Positions 25,959-38,586 of a DNA stretch of 64,000 bases are shown here, piece by piece. The stretch lies in contig JAQFVV010006469.1 of assembly GCA_028023455.1 (NCBI GenBank), positions 618,001 to 682,000 on the forward strand, given 5' to 3'. The notes beneath the pieces are model-generated. The model was not told the origin of the DNA. It ran no database searches and saw only the letters and a program-made list of their open reading frames with translations. Source of the DNA: Epiperipatus broadwayi (lineage: Eukaryota > Onychophora > Udeonychophora > Euonychophora > Peripatidae). A program made the translations under genes and the position numbers. How positions within the stretch are numbered: position 1 is the stretch's first letter; every line of letters starts with the position of its first letter.

Positions 25959-26930
25959 ATGGGTGACTTAAAAAATAAGGAATATGGATTGCATTTGTAT
26001 CAAACAATGCAATATAAAGGTCAGAAAAAAATTAGGCATGCTGTCATAAAGTGTACTGTATGTGATGAGGTTTATTTAAATAAGACTAGGAAGGTTGTAA
26101 CAGGGTTTATGATTATGTCAACAGTGTGCAAATGTGGTAAAAGAGCTAAAAATGTTGTTTCTAAGTGTGATAGTTTAAAGAGAAAGTCAGGAGAAATCAA
26201 GTAAAATATAATTGAGGAAGATAGGATAGGGTATGGTTTTAGTGGAGTGACAAGAGATATGGATGAAAAAATTAGTAGTGCAATGGAGATGGTTAACCAA
26301 AAGAATATCTAAGATAGAGGAAGAGGTAAAGGACATAGAAACAAAATTAAAATTATTAGAAATGAAGTGTGAGCAGATAAAGAAATTATTGAGTAGGAAT
26401 GATAAGGAAAAGTAGATAAAAAATTCCAGATGGTGGTGTTATGGATCAAGTAGGAAAAGTAACTATAAGACAGTATTGATAAGAGATTCGCTAATTAGAG
26501 AATGTGAAGATATACTTGCAAGGGAAAATAAAAGCAGGTATGTAAGAGTATGTTTACCTAGAGCTAGAATTTGGGGTGTTAAGATAAGGTAAAAAAGCAA
26601 GAGAGTAGAGATGTGTATGTTATGGTAAGAACTAATAATTTGTCAGAAATATCAGAGAGAATAATGGATGAATATATAGAATTGATTAGGAATTTGAGTA
26701 AGATTAAAGGAAGAGCAGAAATAGTTGAATTATTACCAAGATTTGACAAGAGGTATGTGTTAAATAGGACATGTTCTATAAATGAGAGATTAAAAAAATT
26801 GTATGAAAGAAATGATCTTTTTGTGGATGTATGAGATTTTTTTATTAGAAAGAGGGAATTATATAGCAAAGATGGATTGCACTTAGGAAAACAAAGAAGT
26901 GAAGTTTTAGTGGGGGTTGATTTATAAAGA
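25959..26930 (+). pseudogene. LINE ORF1: PHD-like, coiled coil, SGNH-esterase-like
   Basis: The first open part (25959-26204) holds CTVC, then CKCG, a PHD-like metal-binding pattern. A later frame (about 26308-26415) is a charged coiled coil. Next comes the esterase: RDSLIRE near 26485 is block I (normally GDS), VMVRTNNLSE near 26620 is the GTNDL-type block, ELLPRFD lies near 26740, and KDGLHLGKQR near 26865 is the final block with the catalytic Asp and His. Both usual glycines of GDS and GTN are Arg here, so this copy would be inactive even with the stops ignored. Several stops and at least two frame changes interrupt it. Confidence 0.7.
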
Positions 26931-27186
26931 ATATAATTTGAGAAAATTATAAAGAGGGTGAAGGTTTTAAGTGGTAGTGCTATCAGAAATAAGAAGAATG
27001 AATGACATGTAAGAAATAATCAAAGGGTAGCTGATTTATATATAAATGTAGATGTGGAAAAGAGATGGGTGTATAAAATTAATGGTAAGCATGTTATTTA
27101 TAAATGTAATGGAAAAGAAAGAGTCAAAAGAATGTATAAAAGAGTAGTTAAAAAAAGAAATGGTTAAAAATGGATATATGAATATA

Positions 27187-30100
27187 CAAGGGCGCTGGAA
27201 TTAAACAAAGCAGTTAAAAATGAAGAGCTTGAGGTACTAACAGTAATGGAAACACATCTAAGAGAAGAACTTACCTATACTGGAAGACTTGGTATGGAAG
27301 GATATAAATAGAAAAAAAATTAAAAGGAGTGGTGATATAGGAGTTATGTCAAAAAATTATTTAAATACACCTGGTCTCATTTTACGCGATAGATAGGTTC
27401 CTCAGAAAACACGTGCAAACGCAATCGCGCAAAAATAGATGTAACTTACATTGGAAAAGGAGGGATGTGGTCTGTGATTTTTCAAAATTCACATAAAAGC
27501 AAAGCACCAACGTAAAATTACTTTAAAATATCGCACAAAAAAAAAAAAATAAGGAAATAAAATATGACTAATAAAAAATTTCAAATTTGAAAAAAATTGA
27601 TACAAGACAAACTTTTTTAAACTATAATATTTAATTTTATTCAAAATAATATATTTTTATGCATAATTTACAGTACAGTAATTTACATTTTTTAGACACG
27701 TTTTAATTATTATCACTATTTGCCAAAAAACATATTCGTTTGCAAACTGGTAAAAAATCAGATTCTCACAAGAGGATATACAACTAGCACCAAGTTCACT
27801 CTCATGTTGTGTTAATGGTTTTCTGTTGACAACGTAATTAGTAATTAATCTTTGAGACAATGATTTTATTAATTGTTTATGAACTTAGACTTATGATAAT
27901 AAAAAGACATTTATTCACCACTGCTGGGAAAAATTTAATTAAAACTAACAATTAAAAATAAATTCTTATTTTTGTCTTTAATTTTTTAATTTTCAATTCC
28001 GTTTAAAAATCAAATTTCATTTTACATCACATTAATTTCAAGTCACTGTAAGTAATTTTTAAATTGTTAATCACAATTAAAAATCAGATTTTAATCTTTA
28101 ATTGTCAAATTTAATTGTGCCCACTGCTATTACTTACCTTTTAAAAATAAACTTGCGGACACTAAATGATTAATAATTGATTACGTTCTTTTTTAAAAAG
28201 CAAAAACAGAATGTGATTTAAAATGCAAAATTAACACGCACAATGTTTGAACAAATTTACATTATAATCTTATAAAATTTAATGTGTGTATACATAAAAT
28301 GTGGAAATTATGATTTTAATTTCATTATTTCATAAAACCTTACTATTATAAAGCACTGAAAATATTGAAATTACTAAGATGAAAGTCAAATTCCAATAAT
28401 GTGCTATTACTTTCAATATATGTAAGTGCATGAAATTTATTATTTAAAGTAATAGCGCATTATCGGAGTTTGACTTCCAGTGAAACATGAATCGTGTAAC
28501 TTCAAAATCATGTTAAATAAGTCCACATAAAAAGAGACCCAAGTTTACTGTTAAATGTCAAAAACATTTGTGGTTTGCGATAAGGTTAGGAAGACAAGAG
28601 TGGATGGTGGCTGGAGAAGTCAAATTATAATGGAGTGGAACAGTAGCATATATAAATTCCTAGTTAAGAATATACAGAGTTTTAAAAAAGAGGAAGTGAA
28701 AATGGGCATGTTGAAGAAATTAATGATGTAGACAACAAGAATGAACAGCTTTTGGAGAATTTTTGTCACAGAGTGAATTTGAGGATTAGAAATTTGTCAA
28801 ATATTTATGAGGGCTATACACATGGTCTACAAATAATATATTTCACACAATAGGTTATGTATTAATAGAGAAAGAGGAAATTAATAAAGTTCAAAAAATT
28901 AAAGTGTTTGATAAGGAAGAGTGAGTATGTAATAGTGATCATAATTTCTTTATAATAGAAATGGTTGGTAATGTAATGGAAAATAGTAATAAAAATAGAA
29001 AGGATAATGAAAGATGTGGATGGAGAGAGAGTGATAATAAGTTAGAAGAATATAAAAGTAGAAAAAATCATGGAAGAGTTTGTTGAAGATGAATATAAGG
29101 ACTGGTTAGTGAAGTAGCAAAAATGGCAAATAGATTTTTTGTGGAATGGTTTTGGGTGAGAATATTCAGAAAGAATAAAAGTAATAGAAAGTGAGAGTTA
29201 GTAAAAGTGTAAAAGAAAGGGGGAAAGCATGCAGAGAATATAAATGTGCTATTAAGAAAAAAGAAAGCAAAAAAGATGTTAATGTTAAATGGGAAAAGTA
29301 TTTAAAAAAAGAAGTTGGCTAAAATAGATAATTATAGAGAGAGAATAAGATTGAATAATAAATTGTTGGAGGATATTAATAAAAGTGGAATAGATGAGAG
29401 TAAAAAATTTTGAAAATACATTAAAAGAAGGAATGTAGGGGAGAGAGAAGTAGTATTGCTAGATGATATGGGAACAGAGTGTAGCTCTAGAGTAGAATTA
29501 GAGACAGTCTTAAATAAGTATGCAATGAATATAGAAAAGATATTAAATATGAAGGACAGAATAATAACAAACATAAAAGCATATAGTAATGTAAATATTA
29601 GATTTACAGAAAATGAACTGAATGATACAGGGAAGAATTTGAAAAATGGAAAGATAAGAGATATGGATGGATGGACAGCGGGAATGGCAATGAATTTTAG
29701 GGCATAGGGCAAAAGTAAAACTATTATCATGTTTTAATAAGATGGCACAGAAGAGAGATTTTCCAGGTAGTTGGAGTAATACAAGGGTAAGGCTACTATT
29801 TAAAGGAAAGGGTGAGGATCATAGAAAGTTAAGCAATTATAGATTGATACGGGTAACATGAGTGTTATATAAAGTTTTTGCATATATGGTGGTTGGAAGG
29901 GTCACAAAATGGATGGAAAAAATAATATAGTGGGAGAAATGCATGAAAGTTTTCGATTGGATAGGTATTATTTGTAGCTACACAGCTTATAGAAATGAGT
30001 AGAAATATAGGTAAACAGTTATATATGGTTTTTACAGATGTAGAGAAGGCAAATGATAGAGTGAATAGAAATAGATTATGGGAAAGTTTAGTAAAATTGG

Positions 30101-31370
30101 GAATGGATGGAGCATTAGTGGATATTATTGAGAGATTATATGAAAAATAATTACTATTCATATCAGTTAGGAAATATAGAATCAGTTAAAGGTAAAAATG
30201 GGGTGGGTCTAAGGCAAAGATGCCCTATGTCACCTATTTTGTTTGTGTTGTATTTGAGAGAAATGGAGAGAGCAATAGAATAGGTGGCAAAGGAGTATAT
30301 ATATATTATTGAGTTTTTAATTTGCAGGTGATGTCTTCTTGTGCACAGAAAAAAGGGAAAATATAGAAGTTATGCTGAATACATGCACAATGGTGGGTAA
30401 AGAGATGGGGATTAAATCTAATGAAGAAAAATCAAAAGTAATGATGATTAATACTGGGAAAAAAGAAGACAAAGAATTTTTATTGGGGAATATAAAGTTA
30501 AGTGTGCTGAATAAGTATAACTATTTGAGAATTGTTTTAAGTAATCAGAGAAATTGCTTGGATGAATGGGAGAAAAAAGGGATTGATAAAGAAATTAACA
30601 GTGTTTTAATATAATAGATATGATATAGCTAGAATTGTATGGAAGAGAATGGCAGTAGAAGGGTTAACATATGGTAATGATGCATTATGTGTTAGTAAAG
30701 GATTATTAGATTACTTAGAAAAAGTACAAAGAGAAGTAGGAAGACATGCAGATATGTGGATAGCAAAGGAGGCAATTTAAGAATAAATGGGATGGTCAAG
30801 TTTTTATATGAGAGATGCAAGAAGCAAAATGAAAATATTTGGTAGATTGCCTGTTATGGATAATAAGAGAATAGCCAAAATAGTATTTAATTGATATGAG
30901 TAAAGAGCAGGCAACAAGATGGGTGAGAAATATAGTATGGTATGCAGAAGATTTGGATAAACAATTTATGTCCGTATACTTATATCAAAGGTGGGGTGAT
31001 TGTGTTAGGAAAATTGTTGAGTGTTATAGTGGTAAGGAATGGGACAGAAGAATAGATGTCTTAATAAACAATAAGGAGTTGGAGAGATGGAGAACTAGTA
31101 TGGAAAGTAAAAAGAGTTTAAATATATATATATAGAAGTATACAAAATATTGGGTGTGAGTTAATTTATAATAGAAGGGAAAGTAGTTTACTGTTTAAGG
31201 TTTGAACAGGATCTTTAGCAACAAGGGAATATACACATAAATGGAAAAATAAGGTTGATTTAGTCTTCAAGTTATGTAAAGAAGTCATAGAAAATATTAG
31301 GCATCTGTTAATTGAATGTAAATGCCTGCAAGTTGTTGGAAGAATAAATATAAACAAAGTGATTGTACAG
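27187..31370 (+). pseudogene. LINE ORF2: endonuclease and reverse transcriptase, broken
   Basis: The endonuclease starts near 27205; VLTVMETHLRE (27235-27270) is the catalytic-Glu block. It is interrupted at about 27372 and resumes near 28555 (KHLWFAIRL). NSDHNFFIIE near 28940 is the SDH block. The RT follows: NGKIRDMDGWTAGM near 29650, GLRQRCPMSPILF near 30205-30250 (normally QGCP), a degraded FAGDV for FADD near 30322, and a 4-box segment KSNEEKSKVMM near 30415. The C-terminus has KLCKEVIENIRHLLIEC near 31270, the CxxC..H..C type finger of this superfamily. Stops and shifts occur throughout. Confidence 0.7.
27372..28543. mobile_element. MITE-like insertion in the LINE endonuclease
   Basis: The endonuclease homology of the LINE stops before 27372 and resumes after about 28543. 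The ends are related inverted repeats: left ctggtctcattttacg, and right, in reverse complement, cttgggtctctttttatg. Inside, about 35-bp inverted arms lie at 28387-28421 and 28447-28482. There is no transposase. No clean target duplication was found and I cannot assign a superfamily. Confidence 0.55.
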
Positions 31371-31630
31371 GAAGTGGGTTCTTAGGTTTTTTGTGCTGGG
31401 TTTAGAAAAAGATAAGGCATATTTAGATATAAAGATCATGGGATTGACAAAGATTATGTTGTGGAAATTGGATGCTGCAGAATAGAGAAGAATATTGGAA
31501 TACCTTAGGGCGGGAAATAGAAAAAGAAGGTAAAGTGGCTAACAAGTTTCTCTGGACATAGTAGCTGAGAGATTCTTGACACCAAAAAAGGAGAAGTCAT
31601 GATGCATATCATCCTATCATCATAAAAAAG

Positions 31631-32832
31631 ACTAATAATCAGTAATAAATTTGAGGTCTTTCATAGCATTACCACCTGATACATAGCATGATCGTGTGCT
31701 TAAAGGGATTAATTGGGACAGGCGGAAGAGAAAGGGTATAAAAGTATTTTATAAATGATATATCGATAATCTACCAGAAAATATATTCTTCAACTTTGCT
31801 TATGATCAATGTTGCCACTAGAATTTCTTTAGCCTTAATAATCTCTAAAAGTTTTTCATATGGTATGTATTATTTTTAAAAAAAACTTATTTTTATAGAG
31901 TCAACTCGAAAACAAGCTTTGATTAACGGTCCATTTAGCAGCTTGGATTTAAAACTCCAGATAATCCAATTCCAAGATAAAACATTCTTTTAAATTGTAA
32001 TAAATTACTTTTTCCCTTTCAATTTCTGTGGGTCATAAAATGCCATCAAATTCATCTTTTATAACTACAACACCATCTTATATCTATGATTTCCTAATCC
32101 GCGACTTAAATTATCAGCTGCCATTGAAAAAAAAAAAAAATAAAAGAAATATATATATATCCATCCATTTTAAGTTTTTTTTTTTTTGCTCGAAGTGCAT
32201 ATACTGGATATGTATATACGAGTGTCATAAAGTGCATATTATAATACGGTAACCGCGATATAATTTGGAACCCAATGTTAGAAACACGGTACCCGGAATT
32301 TTTATTAAATGTGGTATTTATTGTATACATATCATTCATAAATTATTTAAATTTTGCTTAAGTTATTTAATCATTTTAAAAAAACAATATTATCAAAACC
32401 CGTCAATTTTTCTTTTAACTAAATAATAATATCGATAACGAGAACGAATTCTTTAAATTTATAAATATATATGTGTGCGTAAAATATTAATTAAGTTACT
32501 ATTTCAAAAATGTTAGATATTATTTTCAGCTATAAATCCGTTTTTTTTTCCTCTTTCAAATAATCAATGCAAAAAAAAAAAAAGAAAAAGATTTCAACTT
32601 ATGCAATACTAAAAAAAAAAATCTTTTAAATTGTTTTAGCGAATGCGGAACTATATATTTATTAAGAGCTTCGTGATAAAATAATGAGTGTATCCATCTT
32701 CCAAATTCATAATCTCAGGTTCAAATACAAGTATTTTATTTTGATTTAGGATTTTTTTTAAAGATCATATAGAAACCTAGGTAATCATATTTTTAGTTTT
32801 AGAAAAAACTTTGTAGATTCAGTTTAAAGCAA
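31631..32832. other. AT-rich spacer
   Basis: Contains poly-A and poly-T runs and (AT)n near 32149-32160. No gene is supported; the open frames at 32028-32339 on both strands are low-complexity. Confidence 0.4.
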
Positions 32833-32869
32833 TATCATCATCATCATCATCAACAACAACCATTATCAG

Positions 32870-34110
32870 TCCACTGCAGAACAAAAGTCTCCCCAAGTTC
32901 AATCCATCTTCTCTCATTTTTAGCTTCTCTTCTCCACATCACCCCTGCACCCTATCTTATTTAATCCATCAATCTCATATGTGGTCTCCTTCTAGGTCTT
33001 TTACATTCTGTTGGAAACCGGTTTAAGATTTCAATTGCTTATCTATTATCATATCTTCTAGCAATATGTCCAGTCCAACACCATTTCAGTCTTTTAATTT
33101 TTTCAATGAGGTCAGTAACACCTGTTTGTTCTCTTATCCATATATTGCGTTTTCGATCTCTTCTTGTTACTCCCAACATGCATCTCTTCATCCTTCTTTG
33201 AGTGGTCTGAAGTCTCTGTATTGCTCTTCTATTAAGTGTCCAAGTCTCAGATCCATAAGTAAGAATTGCTAAAACACATTTATTAAAAATCTTCCTTTTC
33301 AAACACATAGGCATATTTCCCTTTAGTATCAAGTTATTTTTACCAAAAGCACTCCAACGAAGTTTAATTTTATGATTAATTTCATCCATCAAGTTTCCAT
33401 CTGTATTAATAATCTGACCAAGATATTTGTAGCTGTTAACTTTTTCTAACTCATCATAATCAATCTTTATTTCCATATTTTGAGAAAATTCATTAAACAT
33501 TACTTTAGTCTTTTTAACATTTATCTTTAGTCCTACTTTCATCTGATAACTCCTGCAGCATTTCCTGCAGCTCTAAAGCATTATTTGCAAAAACAACTAC
33601 ATCATCTGCAAAATCATCTCCATTTACTTTCACTCCTTTAGCTCCCCATTTTAATCCATAAAGTACTTCTTGCAGCACTGCTGTAAAAAGGGTTGGAGAT
33701 ATGGAGTTACCCTGTCTTACATCCTTCTCAATGTTGACTTTCCTAGTATCATTATGTAATCTAATTGTTGCTGTTGCATTTTTATAAATATTCTTTAAAG
33801 TGTGACAATATCCTGGATGATCCAATGCTTTAATCACTGAAGAAATGTTTATAGAATCAAATGCCTTTTCATAATCTACAAATCGAAAGCATTCATTTGT
33901 CTTTTCTATAATTTCCCTCAATACCTGGATATGATCTACTGTACTAAAACTATTTTTAAATCCAGCTTGTTCTCTTGGTCGATGGAAATCCAATGTTCTC
34001 TTTAGATGAGTTGTAATTATCTTGATAAAAATTTTGTATAAAACTGATAAAAGTCTTATAGGTCTGTAATTTCTATTATCTTCTTTATCACCTTTTTAAA
34101 ATATTAATAT
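32870..34110 (-). pseudogene. RTE ORF2 C-terminal part: reverse transcriptase
   Basis: RNYRPIRLL near 34060 is RT block 2. FVDYEKAFDSI (about 33870) carries the first catalytic Asp. VRQGNSISPTLF (about 33700) is the QG block, with N for the usual C. DDFADDVVVFA (about 33600) is the catalytic FADD. A frame change near 33540 links this to LKINVKKTKVM, YKYLGQ, YGSETWTLNRR and KWCWTGHIARR, the ordered C-terminal landmarks of RTE proteins. The reading frame continues past the stop near 33039 in a related form to about 32870. With one frameshift and retained catalytic residues, it is the best preserved part of this copy. Confidence 0.8.
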
Positions 34111-34365
34111 TAGTACTGTATTATTCCAACCATCTGGTACATCTTTATCATTTAGACATTTGATATATAATTTTGCTAAAAAAAATTATATTTCTTCACC
34201 TGCTTCTTTTAATATATCAATTATAATTCCATCATTACCTGGAGCCTTTCCTGTCTTCATACATTTAATTGCATATCTCACTTCTTCATTTAAAATTCTG
34301 GGCAATTCAAAAGATGTAATACATATAGGAGGTCTTGTTCTTTATTACTATATAATTCTTGATAA

Positions 34366-35660
34366 CTATTCTACCCATTTCATGATGTCATCTCTCTTTT
34401 TAGTAATAATGCCATCTTTTTTTCTTATTGCAGATATAAATTTCCTACCAATATCAAAATGTTGTTTAACATTCTTGAGACTTTTATTCTCTTCTATAGC
34501 TTTCATTGCTAATTTACAGTTATATTTTCTTATATCATTTTCAAGTCTTTTCTGCATCATTTTACAAAATTTGAGATATTCAATTCTTTTTAATGCATCA
34601 ATTTTGTATATATTCGTATTCCTTATTTTCTTCATAAATTCTCTAGTCTCAGTAGAAATTTTATTGGTCAATTGCTGCTTTTTTCACCAGTTACTTTGTT
34701 GTAGTTTTAAAAGTGTATCAGTTATTTTCATATTAATTTCATTCAATCTTAATCATGTTCAAAATCTACTAATACTTGAAACTGATTTGTAAGTTCTAAT
34801 TTAAATTCATTAGCATGTTTCTGAAGATTAGAAATGTCAACTGTAAATATTGTTTTTCTTAATGATTTTTGTTTCTCTAGTTTTGCATTAACACATATCT
34901 TACCTCTTTCTAATTGATGATCACTTTCTGTGTTAAATTTATTAAGAGCATTACAATCTTGAAATATATATTTTCTGTTAGTCAAAATATAATCCAGTTC
35001 TGCTGTACCTTCATTTGGATGCTTCCATGTGCATTTTCTTTTAACATTTTTTTCAAAAAAAGAATTCATCATGTAAAGTTTTTCTTTTTCTGCAAACTCC
35101 ACAAGTCTATGTCATCTCTCATTTCTATTACCATAACCAAAATTAACTACAGCACTTTCATCTTTCATTTGTTTACCAATTCTAGCATTGAAGTCTTCTA
35201 TAACAATTTTAAAATGTTGTTTACTCTGATCAAAAGCCTTTTGTACATCCATATAAAAATCTTCTACTACTTCATCACTATGAAAAGTTGTTGGGGCATA
35301 AACCTGAATTATCTGCATTTGGTATCTGCTATTAAGTTGTATAACTAATCTTGCCACTCTATCTGATACACCATCAATCTCCACAATGTTGTTCTTCCAC
35401 TTTTTATTTAATATGAATCCTATTCTACTTGTATTTTTAATATTTGTGCCTTTATAGTAGAGTACATGTCCACCTTTTAAATCAATTATCTCTTCACCTT
35501 TTCTTCTAACTTCACAAAGTCCAATAATGTCCCATTTAATATAGAACAGTTTTTCTTCTAATTTTTGCAATCTTCCTTCACTTGAAAGTGATCTGCAGTT
35601 GTAAGTATCTAAATAAAAGCCATCATCAAATGGCAGCCTGGGTCCACAATCAGGGGATTC
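34366..35660 (-). pseudogene. RTE ORF2 N-terminal part: AP endonuclease and linker
   Basis: The frame is open from 35660. TYNCRSLSSEGR precedes the first Met at 35570, so the real start is probably upstream of that Met. DIIGLCEVRRKGEE carries the catalytic Glu. IIQVYAPTT and VIEDFNARIGK (normally GDFNA) follow. An in-frame TGA at about 35112-35114 interrupts the domain. It continues in the same frame as VEFAEKEKLYMMNSFF, AELDYILTNRK and NTESDHQLERGK (the SDH block). A frame change near 34750 leads to the linker ending at 34366, rich in Lys and Glu. The enzyme would nick target DNA to prime reverse transcription. Confidence 0.75.
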
Positions 35661-35690
35661 TTAGCACTTTCTGCCTTATATATACAAATA

Positions 35691-37832
35691 TTTCAGTTTA
35701 AAAGAAAACAAATTTTCTATGCAAAACTAACAAAAAAATACTACAATGAGTATTTTCAATAGCATTCAATTAATTATACTATTATTAAGAACATTTACAA
35801 TAAATAGGAAGCAGAAAGTACATCTCACTAGAGGTTAGAGCACTGATGAACAAGTGTCTGAAAAAATGTGTGATGGAGTGATTTTTTTATTTTGTCTATA
35901 ATTTGTTTTTAAAAGTATTAAAATTTATTGCATTACTGTTGTAAAGATAAATGCCCCTTGTGCACCATAATGCATATAGTATAAATGGTGTACTTTTTAT
36001 TTCTGCAAAACAAACATTTGGAAAAGTCTCTATAATTGAACTTACAGTGGCATTCTTTTTCTGATAAATTTTTGTAATATAAGATTGAGTGCATTGTAGG
36101 CTACTATGCTCAAATAATACATGTTTTTAATACTTTTCTGATCTGTGGTGCAACTCATATATAATGTCAATGTTAAGCATATTTCACTTAGACTTCATGA
36201 AATATAATTTTGGTAATGATTGCATATTCATTTTGAGTAGAAAAAAATTTGGGCTCAAATGACCAAATTTAAATCTATGAATTAGTTGCTTATTATTAAT
36301 GGCTAGCATTGGCAAGTCTAAGTTATCATTTGTATGTAGAAGTACATATGTATTACAGTAATGCCATTTGCCTTGTGAGAAAGTTATGTTAGGATTAGAT
36401 AAAAATATATCCACATTTAGAAGGTACTCTTAAAATAACACATACAGACAAATTTCCATACACAGAATACCTGCATATAATCTTAGATAACCATATTTTT
36501 ATTGGGCAAATAAATGGGGTTTATCTATTCTGAACTAGAAAATAAAACAAAATAAAAAAGACACATTAAAGCTCTTATCATTAGACAGTAAGAATACTTG
36601 GTATATTATGCCTTGTTCTTCATTGTTCTCCAATGAGAGGCTTTTGAAGATATCTTTGCTCTCTTGGACCTATGTAAAAGCTATTTTACTTTACATTATT
36701 TACAGATATATAAGTAATCAAACATTTATGTAATTTAGAGTACTCATAAGTAAATTTGTAAAGTGACATCCAGCCCAAAAAAATTATATCATTTCTCTCT
36801 ACTACCCACATTTCAGATGAAATCATCTTTATTAAATGGACAGAGATTTGAATGCTTAATAAACATGATAGAATCATTGCTCAAATCGTATCTGTATATG
36901 ACATTTTTATTTACTAATTATTGCATCAAACACAACACATCCCATTCAGAGCAAAAGTATTTTCTTTTTCATTTACAACTTCAAATCAACAAATATTTAT
37001 CACAATTCTAGAATAAAGAGATGTAATAAATAATAAGTTAATATAATAAAATAATAGGCATTCTACATATTTATGTAAGATTATACTCGATAATCCTAGC
37101 ATGTTTATTAGGTGTTCAAATCTAACAGCCTCACTTAATAAGAACGATTTCTCCTTAAAAAACATGGATTGTGAGATAGAAAGAGAGAACTGTTCTGATT
37201 TTTTTACTGACTGTTGACTTATGTTCTTATAGGTTTACATTTCTGATTGGTTATGTTGAGTTTTAGCACAATCATTACCTATTATATGAGTATGTGTTTA
37301 TTTTAAAAATTGTAAAGTTTTCCTGATTATAAGAAAAAAATTATATCTGATCTAGGTGGTATGTGTTTGATGTCATAATAGAGATTGAAAACTCATGAAT
37401 ATTTTAATTTTTGTGAGAATTATTTCACATTTTAAAATCAAGCACTGAAATAATATTCTAAATGATAGTTTTAGAATGTTTATCATTTGTAAAAACTTTT
37501 GATTCATTTTATGAAAATGGTTTTACCTCAATTATAGCTATAATGGAAGAGATATGGAATTGTTTTTTCATTCCAAATTTTCATTTTATTAATAGCAAAA
37601 CATGGTTTATGTATGTACAAAGTAATGTAGCTACTCACTGAAAGTTTTTTCAAGGAGTAAAGATTTTTATGAGTGTTTTCCCAGCAATGTTTGGCACAAT
37701 GCAAAATCTGTTTTTTTTATATTCTTTTTATTTAATAAAATAAATGCTCTTTTATATCAGGAGTAAAACAATAACAATAATAAGTATAATAAATGCAGAA
37801 ATAAATGAAAGTGATATATATATATGAGTAAG
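35691..37832. other. AT-rich spacer
   Basis: 2.1 kb with no recognisable gene, repeat end or RNA. Open frames of 60-80 codons lack any motif. Confidence 0.4.
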
Positions 37833-38586
37833 TGTTATATCCGCAAGTCTGACTGTGCAGACAGCAAATAACGTTGTTCAACTGCGTATGCTCTCCAACG
37901 AATGCTCTGAATATACTCTGTATTCTCTGCAATGGATGCTGTCCAAACATATGGTCTGCAATGAATGCTCTGCCATGGTTGCTCTCCAATGAATGGTCTG
38001 CACTGACTGCTCTCCAATGAATGGTCTGCAAGCGGATGCTCTCCAAACGAATGGTCTGCAACGAGTCTATTTCTATAGTTCGCTAAAGTTCAATTCCACG
38101 ATGTTCTTTCAGGCTGGCTGCTACAAAAACGATTCACAATGGGCATACCTTAGCCCCAGTCCAGTTTAGCTGTACATGAACTCTTCATAGTAAGCACTGT
38201 GACTGCCATCAGATATCTCCTACTAGAATTGAACAGTAACTCTACTGTAGATGCACTCCATACTGTCTGCTACTCACTACTGCATGACTGCTCGACTGGA
38301 GTTGTCCTCTAATTACTGCCCTGCATAGTTGTTACTCAGTCTTCTTATCGCTCTCTGATAACTGCAACAATCAATCAATACACCGTCCAATAAGAGACAA
38401 TGTCTCTTATCCAGAAATATTTGTAATCAGCAAATATCTCTTGGAATTGTCGATCGCCATTACGTCAATGCATTAATTAAATTCCTCAGCCATCAGAGCA
38501 CGATCTAAAAACAACCTCTCGAATAAATTCTAGTTTTTTCTGGAGTGCGCAAACATGTCTGCCATTTTACCAAACACTACAGTAGG
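37828..38586. mobile_element. Solo LTR with near-perfect 5-bp flanking duplication
   Basis: A 749-bp block (37833-38581) starts TGTTATATCC and ends CACTACA, so both ends have the TG..CA form. It is flanked by gtaag (37828-37832) and gtagg (38582-38586), one mismatch in five. It is much more GC-rich than its surroundings and codes for nothing. There is no second copy in the window, so it is best read as a solo LTR left by recombination. Its orientation is not certain. AATAAA at about 38522 would fit the plus strand. Confidence 0.6.
37860..38070. repeat. Minisatellite inside the solo LTR
   Basis: About seven imperfect units of roughly 28-30 bases alternate tggtctgca and tgctctccaa words separated by (a)tgaatg. 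The units are best kept at 37960-38060 and decay to the left. The long open frames on the minus strand here exist because the repeat lacks stops in two frames. They are not genes. Confidence 0.75.

Larger units (their letters stand above)
25900..31630 (+). mobile_element. Decayed LINE with SGNH-esterase ORF1 (CR1/L2-like)
   Basis: A nearly full-length non-LTR retrotransposon. In order it has a PHD-like cysteine segment, a coiled coil and an SGNH-hydrolase-like domain in ORF1, then an AP-type endonuclease and a reverse transcriptase with a CCHC-type C-terminus in ORF2. ORF1 proteins with this domain set are known from the CR1/L2 superfamily. All frames contain several stops and shifts. The endonuclease is split by foreign DNA at about 27372-28543. 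The 3' end is placed near 31630 after a tcatcctatcatcat stretch, and the exact 5' end is unknown. Confidence 0.75.
32833..35690 (-). mobile_element. RTE-type LINE (minus strand)
   Basis: Read on the minus strand, this holds an AP-type endonuclease, a linker, a reverse transcriptase and the characteristic RTE C-terminal region. It ends in CAGTGGACTGATAATGG followed by a (TGATGA)-type tail at 32830-32860. Single ORF2, short 3' region and a simple-repeat tail are normal for RTE elements. ORF2 is broken by an in-frame stop near 35111, a frame change near 34750, a degraded stretch at 34100-34370 and a frame change near 33540. An older copy of the same type lies at 810-1765. Confidence 0.85.

Noticed and set aside
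34160-35348. Long plus-strand open frames (210 and 144 codons)
   Set aside because: They are antisense to the RTE ORF2 on the minus strand, which has clear endonuclease and RT motifs. The plus-strand peptides are hydrophobic shadows.
37732-38061. Minus-strand frames of 109 and 60 codons with repeating peptide
   Set aside because: The periodic peptide is produced by the minisatellite in the solo LTR, which is open in two frames by composition.
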